From Pseudomonadota bacterium (lineage in GTDB: Bacteria > Pseudomonadota > Alphaproteobacteria > Rhodobacterales > Rhodobacteraceae), in the NCBI GenBank assembly GCA_021779835.1, contig JAJXZX010000006.1, forward strand, positions 1 through 64,000: a stretch of 64,000 nucleotides of DNA, written 5' to 3'. This document shows, piece by piece, positions 16,964 to 26,842 of this stretch (within the stretch, counting starts at the first letter, position 1; every line of letters starts with the position of its first letter). The notes under the pieces are model-generated. The model did no database searches. It saw only the letters and a list, made by a program, of their open reading frames with translations, and was not told where the DNA came from. Made by a program: the position numbers and the translations under genes.

Positions 16964-18651
16964 ATCCCTGCCCCCAGCCGGAGTTCGCGGCCAAGCGTTG
17001 CAATCAGGCGGGGGTCGTGGGTGGCGACGATCAGGGTGATGCCGCGCGCGGCCATCGCCATCAGGCCGTCGGTCACCGCTTGCGCAGTTTCCGCGTCGAG
17101 GTCGGCGGTCGGCTCGTCGGCCAACAGCACTTCTGGCGCGCCAGCATAGGCGCGGGCAAGCATCAGACGCCGTGCCTCACCGCCAGAAATGCCGCCGCCG
17201 GTTTCACCGAGTTTCGCCTGCAAGCCACCCGGAAGTGTCGCCACCACGCCTTCGGTCTGAGCGGCGGCGAGCGCGGGGGCAAGGTCGGTGCCGGTTTCGC
17301 GCAGGTCCAGGTTCTGCGCCAGTGTGGCGTCAAGGAAATGCGGGGATTGCGCGGCCCAAGCGAGGCGGGCGCGCCAAGCGTCGGCGTTTTCGGCTGTTAG
17401 TGGGGTGCCTGAGACGCGCACCTCGCCGGCTGAAACAGGCTCTAATCCGGCCAAAACGGCCAGTAGGGTGGACTTTCCCGCGCCGCTTGGGCCGGTGATC
17501 GCCAAACGCTCGCCCGCGCCGACGTACAGGTCTGGCAGGTGCAACGGACGCCCGGCGCGGGTGACGGTGATGCCGGAGGTCTCTATGATCGGCGCGCCTG
17601 TTAGGGGGGCGCTGGCGATGCCTTGGCCCAGCACTTGCGCCACTGGTGTGGCCTCTAGTACGGCAAGCTCGCCTGCGACGGCCATCGCGGCGGCCCGGTC
17701 GTGCCACGCGGCGGCGAGATCGCGCAGGGGTTGGAAATAGTCAGGCGCGAGAAGCAGCAGGAAGATGCCCTGTGCTAGGGTCAGCGGGCCGTTCCAGGTA
17801 CCGAAATGCAGCGAGCCAAGCAGGGAAAAGCCGACATAGACCGCCATCATCGCTACGCCGAGAGCGGCGAAGAGTTCCAGCACCGAGGAGGACAGGAAGG
17901 CGATGCGCAGAACTGCGAGGGTGCGGGTCTGCAACCCCTCGGCCCGGGCGGTGAAATCGCGGGCGGTGCGTTCGCCGGCGTCAAGTAGGCGGATGTCGAG
18001 GAGCGCGCCAAGGCGATCCATCAGAAGGGTGTTCATGTCGCCGATTTCGGATAACTGCCGTGCGCTTGCCTCTTTTGCGGCGATGCCGACGAGGGCCATG
18101 AAAACCGGGATCAGTGGGCCGGTCATTATGAGGATCAGCGCGGCGGCCCAACTGATGCAGGCGGTGATGACGATGAGAAGCGCGGGAAGGGCCACGACGC
18201 GGACGGCGGCGGGGCGGTAGCGGGTGAGGTAGGGGCTCAGCATCGGCAACTTTTGCGCGATCATCGCAGCAAGGGCGGCAGAGGCCGGGCCGCCGGAGGT
18301 GCCAGCACGAAGGCTTTCGCGCGTGATAAGCCGGGCGCGTTCGTGCCCGAGGATGAGGTCGGCGGCGTTAAAGGCGATGGCCCCGGCGCGGTGGTCGAGC
18401 AGAGCGCGCAGTCCTCCGATCAGCGTGAAGATTGCGGCTGCGATGAGCGCAATTGCAGGTGCAACAGTGCCGTTTACCCAGTGCGAGACCAGGAAGGCAA
18501 TGGTCGCGGCCTGAAGCGGCCAGAGGGCGCCCGCGAGGATGGCGAGCAATCCGGCACGGCGGAGGGCGCGTTGCGCCGGACGCTCCAGCGCGGCCAGCCG
18601 GATCTTGTCGCGGGCAGGGCTGGAACTGTCGGGCAAGGCTATCCCCTTCAT
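16960..18651 (-). CDS. cydD: Glutathione/cysteine ABC exporter subunit CydD
   Basis: This is the partner half-transporter of CydC and the first gene of the leftward cyd operon. From ATG 18649-18651 it has 563 residues: a membrane domain (about 40-330, with GPLIPVFMALVG) and an ATPase domain with GPSGAGKST, ISGGEARRLMLARAYAG and VLLADEPTADLD. Upstream in-frame codons continue far beyond this ATG but show low-complexity sequence, so they are not included. The 270 bases before it show no FNR box. Confidence 0.92.
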   Translation of the reverse strand: MKGIALPDSSSPARDKIRLAALERPAQRALRRAGLLAILAGALWPLQAATIAFLVSHWVNGTVAPAIALIAAAIFTLIGGLRALLDHRAGAIAFNAADLILGHERARLITRESLRAGTSGGPASAALAAMIAQKLPMLSPYLTRYRPAAVRVVALPALLIVITACISWAAALILIMTGPLIPVFMALVGIAAKEASARQLSEIGDMNTLLMDRLGALLDIRLLDAGERTARDFTARAEGLQTRTLAVLRIAFLSSSVLELFAALGVAMMAVYVGFSLLGSLHFGTWNGPLTLAQGIFLLLLAPDYFQPLRDLAAAWHDRAAAMAVAGELAVLEATPVAQVLGQGIASAPLTGAPIIETSGITVTRAGRPLHLPDLYVGAGERLAITGPSGAGKSTLLAVLAGLEPVSAGEVRVSGTPLTAENADAWRARLAWAAQSPHFLDATLAQNLDLRETGTDLAPALAAAQTEGVVATLPGGLQAKLGETGGGISGGEARRLMLARAYAGAPEVLLADEPTADLDAETAQAVTDGLMAMAARGITLIVATHDPRLIATLGRELRLGAGI

Positions 18652-18921
18652 GCCAGGCCCGGAGGGGCCGTGGTGGTGCGGCGCGAGGGGAGAGATAGCG
18701 TGGATGGTGCGCAATGGCGACCGAGTTATCGGCGGGGCGGGATTTTGACGCGGGGCAGCAGGCGGCTGAGGTGCGCAACAATTCGCCGGTGGTCCAGCGT
18801 TGACGGTGGTTTGATCGGGGGGCTTGCCGGGCGACAGCCCTCGGCGGTTGAAGTTGGGACCGGGGATGTGTAGCTGCATCCTAAGGGCCAAAATCTGCGC
18901 CTTTGGAGATCTGAACCGACG

Positions 18922-19548
18922 ATGACGCCGCGCCGCACGATATTGGGCTGCCTTGCCCTGCTGGTAGGCATCGTCGTTTCGGTGCTGTGGATCGACAGGC
19001 CCTTGGCGGCGGCGTTGGCGAAGATCGGCATTGGCCTTGAGCTGTTTTCCAGCGACCCGGTGAAATGGCCGGTGATGATCTATCTTGGCTATGTCGGGGT
19101 GGCGCTGGGCGTTGGCTATGTGATTGCCGGATGGCACCGGCCGCGCTGGGTTGAGGCGGCGATGCTGGCGGGGTTGGCGCTGCTGTTGGGCAATGTGCTG
19201 ACGCATGACCTGCTGAAGCCGTTATTCGGGCGCACCGTGCCGGGCGAGTATCTGCGCACCGGGCGCTATGGATTTCACTGGTTCCATGGCGGCAATCGAT
19301 TTGAGGCATTCCCCTCGGGCCATTCGACGCAGGCGATGGCGTTGCTGTCGGTGGTCTGGGCGTTTTATCCGCGGTTGCGCTGGCTGTGTGCGGGCTTGAT
19401 GGGGGTGTTGGCGATGGCCTTGATGCTGGGCCAATGGCACTTTTTGGGCGACATCCTTGCCGGTTCTTGTGTTGGCGCGGCGGCGGGCGTGGTTGTGTTA
19501 GCGCTGTGGCGCTGGGGATGTGCGCGCTGGCCGGTGCTGGCGAGTTAA
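18922..19548 (+). CDS. PAP2-family membrane phosphatase
   Basis: The 208-residue protein has about six membrane helices and the three-part PAP2 acid phosphatase signature: KPLFGRTVPGEY (first motif), PSGHSTQAMAL (second, with the catalytic His), and GQWHFLGDILAG (third, His and Asp). Such enzymes remove phosphate from lipids, for example undecaprenyl pyrophosphate, phosphatidylglycerol phosphate or lipid A; the sequence alone does not say which. Its 3' end overlaps the convergent DMT gene by 4 bases. Confidence 0.88.
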   Translation: MTPRRTILGCLALLVGIVVSVLWIDRPLAAALAKIGIGLELFSSDPVKWPVMIYLGYVGVALGVGYVIAGWHRPRWVEAAMLAGLALLLGNVLTHDLLKPLFGRTVPGEYLRTGRYGFHWFHGGNRFEAFPSGHSTQAMALLSVVWAFYPRLRWLCAGLMGVLAMALMLGQWHFLGDILAGSCVGAAAGVVVLALWRWGCARWPVLAS

Positions 19549-20426
19549 GGGCGCTGTAGCACCGAGATGCGCCGGGCGGAACGTCCGCTGGCGAGCGTGT
19601 AGAGGCCGGACGCGACGATAACGACGCTACCCAAAAGCGTCAGTGCGTCGGGGTGTTCGTGGAACACGATGATGCCAAGCGCAAGGCCGAACAGCAGGCG
19701 CGAATAGCGGAACGGGGTGACGGCAGAGACCTCTCCCGTGCGCATGGCCTTGGTGAGGGCGTGATAGGCAATAGTGCCGACTGTGGCGGTTGCGGCGAGG
19801 ATCAGCGGCAAGGTGCCGGTGGGCCAGAGCACTGTGCCGGAGTGGGCGAGCAGCAGCACCCCGGCGAGGGCCAGCATCAGGAAGCCCGCGACGCCAAGTT
19901 GTGGGCTGGACAGCGACGGCGGTGCCATCCGGGTAGCAAGGTCGCGGCCTGCGAAGCCAAGCATCCCGATCAGGGCGAGAAGGGACAGCGTGCTGAACCC
20001 CGCGCTGCCGGGGCGCACGATCATCAGGACGCCTGCGAAACCGATGAAGATGGCCAACCAGCGCTGCCAACCCACGCGCTCTCTCAGGATCAGGGCCGCG
20101 GCAGCGACGACGACGAGTGGCGTGGCTTGCAGGATTGCCGAGGCTGACGACAGTGGCGTGAGGGTGATGGCGAGGGCGTAAAACAGGCGGCCCGTCACCT
20201 CGAACGCCGACCGGGCGGCGATGCGACGCGAGAGGAAGGCGCGGGGCAGCGGGCTTTGACCATTGGCGCGGGCAACGAGGGCGAAAATCAGCGCGCCTAG
20301 CGTGCCTTCGATCGCCATCACCTCGCCCAAGGGCAGGCTGTGGGCAGCGAGTTTGACCAGCATATCCTCGACCGCGAAAAGCAGCATCGAGAACACCATG
20401 AAAAGGCTTCCGCGCAGGTTGTCCAT
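19545..20426 (-). CDS. DMT-superfamily transporter (EamA domains)
   Basis: The 293-residue protein has ten predicted membrane helices arranged as two EamA repeats (about residues 5-135 and 150-280). The repeats include VEDMLVKLAAHSLPLGEVMAIEG and LSSASAILQATPLVVVAAA in the first and SAVTPFRYSRLLFGLALG in the second. Members export amino acids, metabolites or drugs. No substrate can be assigned. It reads towards the PAP2 gene and starts 54 bases beyond the ilvE stop. Confidence 0.88.
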   Translation of the reverse strand: MDNLRGSLFMVFSMLLFAVEDMLVKLAAHSLPLGEVMAIEGTLGALIFALVARANGQSPLPRAFLSRRIAARSAFEVTGRLFYALAITLTPLSSASAILQATPLVVVAAAALILRERVGWQRWLAIFIGFAGVLMIVRPGSAGFSTLSLLALIGMLGFAGRDLATRMAPPSLSSPQLGVAGFLMLALAGVLLLAHSGTVLWPTGTLPLILAATATVGTIAYHALTKAMRTGEVSAVTPFRYSRLLFGLALGIIVFHEHPDALTLLGSVVIVASGLYTLASGRSARRISVLQRP

Positions 20427-20451
20427 GAGGGTCCGATCAGCCGAAAGGAAA

Positions 20452-20481
20452 GCGCCCGAGGCTGGGGTCAGCCCCGGGCGC
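20452..20481 (-). terminator. Terminator after ilvE
   Basis: On the minus strand a strong hairpin (GCGCCCG, GGCTG, short loop, CAGCC, CGGGCGC, with one mismatch pair) is followed by TTTCCTTT. It lies 20 bases past the ilvE stop and 26 bases before the DMT gene start, separating the two transcripts. Confidence 0.85.
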
Positions 20482-20501
20482 GATGGGTTGGTCGCGGCGG
20501 G

Positions 20502-21371
20502 TTATGCGCGCACGAGCTTTTCGTAGCTTTCCGAGATGTCGCGGGTCAGCGCGCCGACCTCGAACATGTAGTCGCCGATCTGGCCGACCGGGGTGACCTC
20601 GGCGGCGGTGCCGGTCAGCCAGCACTGTTCGAAATCTGCCAACTCGGCGGGCATGATGTGACGTTCATGCACGGTGATGCCCTTTTCCTTGAGCATGCCG
20701 ATCACGGTCTGGCGCGTCAGGCCGTTCAGGAAGCAATCGGCGAGCGGGGTGTGAACCTCGCCATCCTTCACGAAGAAGATGTTGGCGCCGGTCGCTTCGG
20801 CCACATAGCCACGGTAGTCCATCATCATCGCGTCAGAGCAGCCCTTGGCCTCTGCCGCGTGTTTGGACATTGTGCAGATCATGTAAAGACCGGCGGCCTT
20901 GGCGGCGGAGGGGATGGTTTCCGGGCTGGGGCGTTTCCACTTCGCGATGTCGAGCTTGGCACCCTTCATCTTGGCGTCGCCGTAGTAGTTGCCCCATTCC
21001 CAGCCAGCGACCGCCATGCGGACCGGGTTACGCTTGGCCGAGACGCCCATATCCTCGCCCGAACCACGCCATGCGACGGCGCGCACATAGGCATCGGTCC
21101 AGCCGTTCGCCTTGAGCATGGCGTATTTCGCCTCTTCGATCTGATCGACCGTGTAGGGGATCGGCATATCCAGAAGCTCGCCCGATTTCAGCAGGCGGGC
21201 CGAGTGGTCGCGACCGCGGAAAATCTTACCGTTGTAGCAGCGCTCGCCCTCGAATACGCTGGAGGCATAGTGCAGCGCATGGGTGAGGATGTGCACCTTC
21301 GCGTCGCGCCATTCGACGAGTTTGCCATCCATCCAGATCTTTCCGTCGCGGTCGTCATAGGCACCGGCCAT
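20502..21371 (-). CDS. ilvE: Branched-chain amino acid aminotransferase
   Basis: IlvE is a PLP enzyme making the last step of Leu, Ile and Val synthesis. The 289-residue protein starts at ATG 21369-21371, with GGAGG five bases upstream. It shows fold-type IV features: LHYASSVFEGERCY, AVAWRGSG, the region KGCSDAMMMDYRGYVAEATGAN split around the cofactor site, and LTRQTVIGMLKEKG. The PLP lysine is expected in the YMICTMSKHAAEAKG segment region. It stands alone with its own terminator. Confidence 0.93.
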   Translation of the reverse strand: MAGAYDDRDGKIWMDGKLVEWRDAKVHILTHALHYASSVFEGERCYNGKIFRGRDHSARLLKSGELLDMPIPYTVDQIEEAKYAMLKANGWTDAYVRAVAWRGSGEDMGVSAKRNPVRMAVAGWEWGNYYGDAKMKGAKLDIAKWKRPSPETIPSAAKAAGLYMICTMSKHAAEAKGCSDAMMMDYRGYVAEATGANIFFVKDGEVHTPLADCFLNGLTRQTVIGMLKEKGITVHERHIMPAELADFEQCWLTGTAAEVTPVGQIGDYMFEVGALTRDISESYEKLVRA

Positions 21372-21550
21372 TTTACCCTCCGTTCGGCCCATATCGGGTC
21401 GGGTTTGCGAATGTTGCGCGCGATAGGTCCGGTATGGACATAATCTTGCGCGAAAACTGCATTTCGCTAACAATTGATTCTTGGAAAGTCAACAAGGCTG
21501 ACATAAAATCAGCATAACGCACAAAATTTGTGATGCGAAAGGACGGCGCG

Positions 21551-22060
21551 ATGGCGGAGGGCGGAGCGGGACCGGGGGGTGGCGAGAGCCTGCTGTTTCT
21601 GACGGACGAGCAGTTGCGCAAGGGAATCGAGGCGATGTTTTTCGCTTATCGCGGCTTTACCGCCGACCCGGACCGGATTCTGGAAAGCAAGGAATACGGG
21701 CGCGCGCATCACCGGGCGCTGCATTTCATCCACCGCTCGCCCGGCACCACGGTGAATAACCTGTTGTCCATTCTCGGCGTGACGAAACAGTCGCTTAACC
21801 GGGTGTTGCGCACGCTGATCGAGGATGGGCTGGTGGAAAGCCGGGTCGGGCGCAAGGATAAACGCGAACGGCATCTGTTCCTGACCACGACTGGAGACGC
21901 GTTGGAGCGCGAGTTGTCGGAAGCGCAGCGCGGACGGATGCGCGCGGCCTATCGCGCAGCGGGGCCGCAAGCGGTGGCGGGCTTTCGGCAAGTGCTGGAG
22001 GCGATGATGGAGCCGGAGATGCGGCGGCAGTATCAAACATTGCGGGATGCAGGTTTATGA
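21551..22060 (+). CDS. petP: MarR-family regulator, PetP-like
   Basis: The 169-residue protein has a winged-helix MarR domain (about residues 25-150), with HHRALHFIHRSPGTTVNNLL, a recognition helix in GVTKQSLNRVLRTLIEDGLV and a basic wing in GRKDKRERHLFLT. The start is taken at ATG 21551 because AAGGA lies 8 bases upstream; GTG 21530 and ATG 21533 are alternatives. It overlaps the OmpR-type regulator by 4 bases. A MarR-OmpR pair of this kind, PetP-PetR, is needed for bc1 expression in Rhodobacter capsulatus. The name is by that analogy. Confidence 0.8.
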   Translation: MAEGGAGPGGGESLLFLTDEQLRKGIEAMFFAYRGFTADPDRILESKEYGRAHHRALHFIHRSPGTTVNNLLSILGVTKQSLNRVLRTLIEDGLVESRVGRKDKRERHLFLTTTGDALERELSEAQRGRMRAAYRAAGPQAVAGFRQVLEAMMEPEMRRQYQTLRDAGL

Positions 22061-22761
22061 GTGAGGGCGGCGATGTTCACCTGCTGATCGTCGATGACGA
22101 TGAGCGCATTCGCGGGTTGCTGCAAAAGTTCCTGATGCGGAACGGGTTTTTGGTGACGGCGGCGCGCGATGGGGCGCAGGCGCGCCGGTTGCTGGGCGGG
22201 TTGGAGTTTGATCTGATCGTTCTGGACGTGATGATGCCGGGCGAAGATGGCATCAGCCTGACGCGCAGTCTGCGGGCCAAGATGTCGACGCCGATCTTGT
22301 TGCTGACCGCGCGCGGTGAGACCGGGAACCGGATTGAGGGGCTGGAGGCAGGGGCGGATGATTACCTTGCCAAGCCGTTCGAGCCGAAAGAGCTGCTGTT
22401 GCGGATCAACGCGATTTTGCGACGCGTGCCGGTGGCAAAGGCGGCAGAGGTGGGGCCAAAGGTGCTGCATCTGGGGCCAGTGCGCTATGAGATGGAGCGC
22501 GGCGAGTTGTGGCGCGGGGCAGAGCAGATCCGTCTGACCGCCACCGAGGCCGCCTTGATGCGGATTTTCGCGGTAAAACCGGGCGAGGCGGTGAGTCGAG
22601 AGCAGTTGGTGGCCGATCTGGGCCGCGACGATGGGCAAGCGACGGCGCGGGCGGTGGACGTGCAGATCACCCGGTTGCGGCGCAAGATAGAGGCGGACAG
22701 CAAGCAACCGCGTTATCTGCAGACGGTGCGCGGCGCGGGATATATGCTTGCGCCGGACTGA
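22057..22761 (+). CDS. petR: OmpR-family response regulator, PetR-like
   Basis: The 234-residue protein has a receiver domain (about residues 7-120), with the acidic pocket VDDDE, phospho-acceptor Asp57 in LIVLDVMMPGEDG, Thr in LLLTAR and Lys in LAKPFEP. A winged-helix DNA-binding domain follows (about 135-232), with RAVDVQITRLRRKIE. No sensor kinase gene is adjacent, as with R. capsulatus PetR. It is translationally coupled to the MarR gene. The petABC operon lies about 14 kb away rather than directly downstream as in R. capsulatus. Confidence 0.85.
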   Translation: MSEGGDVHLLIVDDDERIRGLLQKFLMRNGFLVTAARDGAQARRLLGGLEFDLIVLDVMMPGEDGISLTRSLRAKMSTPILLLTARGETGNRIEGLEAGADDYLAKPFEPKELLLRINAILRRVPVAKAAEVGPKVLHLGPVRYEMERGELWRGAEQIRLTATEAALMRIFAVKPGEAVSREQLVADLGRDDGQATARAVDVQITRLRRKIEADSKQPRYLQTVRGAGYMLAPD

Positions 22762-22800
22762 GCTTTTCTGGGCCGCCGCAGGGTATGATGCGCGCGCTCC

Positions 22801-23763
22801 ATGGATAGTTTCACCAAGGCAAAGGGGAGGGTGCCGGTGAAGGGGACCGTCGTTTTCTCGCATCCCGCATGTTTGGACCATATCACGCCGCCGGGGCATC
22901 CCGAGCGGGTGGCGCGGCTGGACGCGGTGGGGCGGGGGCTGGCCGGGTTGGACGTGGTGCGCATGCTGGCGCCGCTTGCGGCAGAGGCCGAGGTGTTGCG
23001 CTGTCATCCTGCCCGGTATCTGGCGCGGGTGAGGGGGGCGGTGCCGAAGGCCGGGTTTGCGCAATTGGATGGCGATACATTCCTGTCGCCCGGGTCGTTC
23101 GAGGCGGCGATGCGTGCGGTGGGCGGCGTTTGCGCGGCAGTAGATCTGGTGCTCGGTGGCGGGGCGGGCAATGCCTTTGTCGCGTGTCGCCCGCCGGGGC
23201 ATCATGCCGAGGTCGAGACGGCGATGGGGTTTTGCCTGTTTGGCAACGTGGCGATCGGGGCGAAGCGGGCCTTGGACCATCACGGCTTGGCGCGGGTCGC
23301 CATTCTGGATTTCGACGTGCACCATGGGAACGGCACGCAGGATCTGATCTGGCACGACGCCCGCGTGCTGTTCGTATCGTCGCATCAGATGCCGCTTTAC
23401 CCCGGAACCGGCGCGGCGTCAGAGCGGGGCGCGCATGACAATGTGGTGAACCTGCCTCTGGCGTTGGGCTCTGGCGGGGCGGAGATGCGGGTGGCCTGGC
23501 AAGCGGCACTGGCGCGGGTGGAGGCATTTCAGCCAGAGTTGATCCTGATTTCCGCCGGGTTTGACGCCCATGCCGAGGATCCGCTGGCGGGGTTGATGTG
23601 GCGCGAGGCGGACTTTCGCTGGATCACCCGCGCAATCTGCGATGTGGCGGCGCGGGTTTGTGGCGGGCGGGTGGTCTCGACACTTGAAGGGGGATATGAT
23701 CTGCAAGCACTGGCGGCCTCGGTCGCCGTGCATGTCGAAGTGTTGAGGGAGTGCGGCGGATGA
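22801..23763 (+). CDS. Histone deacetylase-family amidohydrolase
   Basis: The 320-residue protein has the HDAC/AcuC/AphA zinc-hydrolase fold: HITPPGHPERVARL at the start, the catalytic histidine pair in RPPGHHAE, zinc ligands in ILDFDVHHGNGTQ and ISAGFDAHAEDP, and LEGGYDLQAL near the end. In bacteria such enzymes deacetylate acetylpolyamines, acetyl-CoA synthetase or other acyl-amides. The native substrate is unknown. Its stop overlaps the xseB start, and it lies 39 bases after petR, so petP-petR-HDAC-xseB-ispA-dxs may form one transcript. Confidence 0.9.
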   Translation: MDSFTKAKGRVPVKGTVVFSHPACLDHITPPGHPERVARLDAVGRGLAGLDVVRMLAPLAAEAEVLRCHPARYLARVRGAVPKAGFAQLDGDTFLSPGSFEAAMRAVGGVCAAVDLVLGGGAGNAFVACRPPGHHAEVETAMGFCLFGNVAIGAKRALDHHGLARVAILDFDVHHGNGTQDLIWHDARVLFVSSHQMPLYPGTGAASERGAHDNVVNLPLALGSGGAEMRVAWQAALARVEAFQPELILISAGFDAHAEDPLAGLMWREADFRWITRAICDVAARVCGGRVVSTLEGGYDLQALAASVAVHVEVLRECGG

Positions 23764-23999
23764 GCGGCAAAGCGGTGGCAGAGATGAGCTTTGAGGAGGC
23801 GATGGCCGAATTGGAGAAGGTCGTGGGCCAACTGGAGCGGGGCGATGTGCCGCTGGAGCAGTCGATCATGCTGTATGAACGCGGCGCCGAGCTGAAAAAG
23901 CACTGTGACGCGCGGCTGAAGGCGGCTGAGGAAAAGGTGGAGCAGATCCGCGCCGCCGAGGGGCGTGCCGTGGGTGCGACGCCGGTCGAAGGGCTGTAG
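23760..23999 (+). CDS. xseB: Exodeoxyribonuclease VII small subunit
   Basis: XseB pairs with XseA to degrade single-stranded DNA in both directions. The 79-residue protein starts at ATG 23760 overlapping the previous stop and shows MSFEEAMAELEKVVGQLERG and VPLEQSIMLYERGAELKKHC, the two-helix family pattern. Its place directly upstream of ispA and dxs is the common bacterial order. xseA is not in the window. Confidence 0.96.
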   Translation: MSGKAVAEMSFEEAMAELEKVVGQLERGDVPLEQSIMLYERGAELKKHCDARLKAAEEKVEQIRAAEGRAVGATPVEGL

Positions 24000-24002
24000 C
24001 AC

Positions 24003-24869
24003 ATGTTTGTGACGGCGCTGGCGGCAGATGCGGCGCGGATTCAGGCCTGTCTGGATGCGGTCTTGGCGCGGCGGGCCGAGATACCGCTGGTGCAGGCGAT
24101 GCGCTATGCGGTGCAGGGCGGCAAACGCTTGCGCGGCTTTCTGGTGATGGAGGGCGCGCGGCTGCATGGGGTGCCGGAGGCAGGCGCTGTGATGGCAGCG
24201 GCGGCGGTGGAGGCGATGCACGCCTATAGTCTGGTGCATGACGACCTGCCTGCGATGGATGATGACGCGCTGCGGCGCGGACAGCCAACGGTGCATGTGA
24301 AATGGGATGAAGCGGTGGCGGTGCTGGCGGGCGACGCGCTGCAAGCGCTGGCGTTCGAGATGCTGGCAGAGCCGGTGATTGGCACGGCCGATGTGCGTTT
24401 GGCGCTGATCGCCGGGATGGGACGCGCGGCGGGGGCCGAGGGTATGGTGCTGGGACAGGCGTTGGACATCGCTGCGGAAACGGCACCAATGCCGCTGACC
24501 CTGCCAGAGATTACCGCGTTGCAGGCTGGCAAGACCGGGGCCCTGATCCGTTGGTCGGCGGAAGCGGGCGCGGTGATGGCGGGGGCGGATGCGACGGCGC
24601 TGGGCCACTATGCGGCAGCGCTGGGCCTTGCGTTTCAGATCGCCGATGACATCCTGGACGTGACCGGCGATGCCGGCAAGGCGGGCAAGCGGCTGGGCAA
24701 GGATGCCGAGGCGGGCAAGGCGACCTTTGTCTCGCTATTGGGTCTGGATGGGGCGCGGGCGCGGGCCAAGGCGCTGGTGGACGAGGCGGAAGCCGCCTTG
24801 GGGCCATATGGCGCGGGGGCGGACGCCTTGCGGCAATGCGCGCGCTTCGTTATTGCGCGCGAGATGTGA
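24003..24869 (+). CDS. ispA: Farnesyl (geranyl) diphosphate synthase
   Basis: IspA condenses isopentenyl diphosphate with allylic diphosphates to make farnesyl diphosphate for quinones, carotenoids and undecaprenol. The 288-residue protein has GGKRLRGFL, the first Asp-rich motif DDLPAMDDD with LRRGQPTVH, and the second motif in FQIADDILDVTGD. Length and motif spacing fit bacterial IspA. It starts 3 bases after xseB and is followed after 33 bases by dxs. Confidence 0.95.
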   Translation: MFVTALAADAARIQACLDAVLARRAEIPLVQAMRYAVQGGKRLRGFLVMEGARLHGVPEAGAVMAAAAVEAMHAYSLVHDDLPAMDDDALRRGQPTVHVKWDEAVAVLAGDALQALAFEMLAEPVIGTADVRLALIAGMGRAAGAEGMVLGQALDIAAETAPMPLTLPEITALQAGKTGALIRWSAEAGAVMAGADATALGHYAAALGLAFQIADDILDVTGDAGKAGKRLGKDAEAGKATFVSLLGLDGARARAKALVDEAEAALGPYGAGADALRQCARFVIAREM

Positions 24870-24902
24870 CGGCCCGCCACGGGGCCGGAATGAGGGACGG
24901 AT

Positions 24903-26819
24903 ATGACCGATCGACCGCTGACGCCGCTGCTGGACCGCGTGAAAGTGCCCGCCGATATGAAGGCGTTGAGCGACCGTGAGCTAAAGCAACTGGCTGACGA
25001 AGTGCGGGCAGAGACGATTTCGGCGGTGTCGGAAACCGGCGGCCATCTGGGCGCGGGGCTGGGCGTGGTTGAACTTACCGTGGCGATTCACGCCGTGTTT
25101 GACACGCCGCGCGACAAGCTGATCTGGGACGTCGGGCACCAATGCTATCCGCACAAGATCCTGACCGGGCGACGCGACCGTATCCGCACCTTGCGCATGA
25201 AGGACGGGCTCAGCGGCTTCACCAAGCGGTCGGAAAGCCCGTATGACCCGTTCGGCGCAGCGCATTCGTCAACCTCGATCAGTGCGGCGCTTGGCTTTGC
25301 CGTGGCGCGCGATTTGGGGGCAGAGGGCGTGGGCGATGCGATCGCGGTGATCGGCGATGGCTCTATGTCGGCGGGCATGGCGTTTGAGGCGATGAATAAC
25401 GCGGGGCATCTGAAAAAGCGGCTGTTTGTCATTCTCAACGATAACGAGATGAGCATCGCGCCGCCGGTGGGGGCGCTGTCGTCCTACCTTAGCCGCCTTT
25501 ACGCGGGCGAGCCGTTTCAAGAGCTGAAGGCGGTTGCGCGCGGCGCTGTCAGCTTCTTGCCCGAGCCGTTCCAAGAGGGCGCGCGGCGGGCGAAAGAGAT
25601 GCTGAAGGGCATGACCATCGGCGGCACCTTGTTCGAGGAGCTGGGGTTCTCCTATGTCGGGCCGGTTGATGGCCACGACCTCGACCAGCTTCTGCCCCTA
25701 CTGCGCACGCTGAAGGCGCGGGCAACGGGGCCGATCCTCATCCATGTGCTGACCAAGAAGGGCAAGGGCTATGCCCCCGCCGAGGCAGCGCGCGACAAGG
25801 GCCATGCTACGGCGAAGTTCAACGTGTTGACTGGCGAGCAGGCCAAGGCTGTTTCCAACGCGCCGTCCTACACCAAGGTTTTCGCGCAAAGCCTGATCCG
25901 CGAGGCAGAGGCTGACGGCAAGATCGTGGCGATCACGGCGGCGATGCCGGATGGCACCGGGCTTAACCTGTTCGCTGAACGCTTCCCCAAGCGCTGCTTT
26001 GATGTGGGCATCGCCGAGCAGCACGCGGTGACATTTTCTGCCGGACTGGCCGCGGCGGGGATGAAGCCGTTCTGCGCGATCTACTCGACGTTTTTGCAGC
26101 GCGGCTACGATCAGGTGGTGCATGATGTGGCGATCCAGCGGCTGCCGGTGCGCTTTGCGATTGATCGGGCGGGGCTGGTCGGGGCGGATGGCGCGACCCA
26201 TGCCGGGGCGTTTGACGTCGCCTTCATGGCGAACCTGCCGGGTATGGTGGTGATGGCCGCCGCGGACGAGGCGGAGCTGGTCCACATGGTGGCGACGGCG
26301 GCAGCGATTGATGACCGCCCCTCTGCCTTCCGGTTTCCGCGTGGTGAGGGTGTGGGCGTCGAGATGCCGGCGAAGGGCGTGCCGTTGGAGATCGGGCGCG
26401 GGCGGATCATGCGAGAGGGATCGCGCGTTGCGGTGCTGTCGTTCGGCACGCGTCTGGCAGAGGTTCTGGTCGCGGCAGAGGCCTTGGGGCAGCGCGGGAT
26501 TTCCCTGACCGTGGCAGATGCAAGGTTTGCCAAGCCGTTGGATGAGGCGATGATCCTGCGGTTGGCGCGCGAACATGAGGCGCTGATTACGATTGAGGAG
26601 GGCGCGATTGGGGGCTTTGGCTCTCAGGTGGCGCAGCTTCTGGCTGAGGCGGGGGTGTTCGACCGGGGTCTGAAATTCCGCTCGATGGTCTTGCCCGATA
26701 TCTTCATCGATCAGGCCTCGCCCGAGGCGATGTATGCGGTCGCGGGGATGAGCGCGGCCAAGATCGAGGCGAAGGTTCTGGAAACGCTGGGCGTTGCGGT
26801 GGTCGTGTTGCGGGCCTGA
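24903..26819 (+). CDS. dxs: 1-deoxy-D-xylulose-5-phosphate synthase
   Basis: Dxs is the TPP-dependent first enzyme of the MEP isoprenoid route, joining pyruvate and glyceraldehyde 3-phosphate. The 638-residue protein shows [19 protein letters not shown], the TPP-binding [18 protein letters not shown], the catalytic [26 protein letters not shown] and [10 protein letters not shown]. The transketolase C-domain is complete. GAGGGAC precedes the ATG. It is the last gene of xseB-ispA-dxs. Confidence 0.98.
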   Translation: MTDRPLTPLLDRVKVPADMKALSDRELKQLADEVRAETISAVSETGGHLGAGLGVVELTVAIHAVFDTPRDKLIWDVGHQCYPHKILTGRRDRIRTLRMKDGLSGFTKRSESPYDPFGAAHSSTSISAALGFAVARDLGAEGVGDAIAVIGDGSMSAGMAFEAMNNAGHLKKRLFVILNDNEMSIAPPVGALSSYLSRLYAGEPFQELKAVARGAVSFLPEPFQEGARRAKEMLKGMTIGGTLFEELGFSYVGPVDGHDLDQLLPLLRTLKARATGPILIHVLTKKGKGYAPAEAARDKGHATAKFNVLTGEQAKAVSNAPSYTKVFAQSLIREAEADGKIVAITAAMPDGTGLNLFAERFPKRCFDVGIAEQHAVTFSAGLAAAGMKPFCAIYSTFLQRGYDQVVHDVAIQRLPVRFAIDRAGLVGADGATHAGAFDVAFMANLPGMVVMAAADEAELVHMVATAAAIDDRPSAFRFPRGEGVGVEMPAKGVPLEIGRGRIMREGSRVAVLSFGTRLAEVLVAAEALGQRGISLTVADARFAKPLDEAMILRLAREHEALITIEEGAIGGFGSQVAQLLAEAGVFDRGLKFRSMVLPDIFIDQASPEAMYAVAGMSAAKIEAKVLETLGVAVVVLRA

Positions 26820-26842
26820 AGCGGCACTGTGCAACACTTGCC

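Noticed and set aside
22033-23385. 450-codon open frame opposite petR and the HDAC gene
   Set aside because: Spans two recognised genes on the other strand; no domain recognised.
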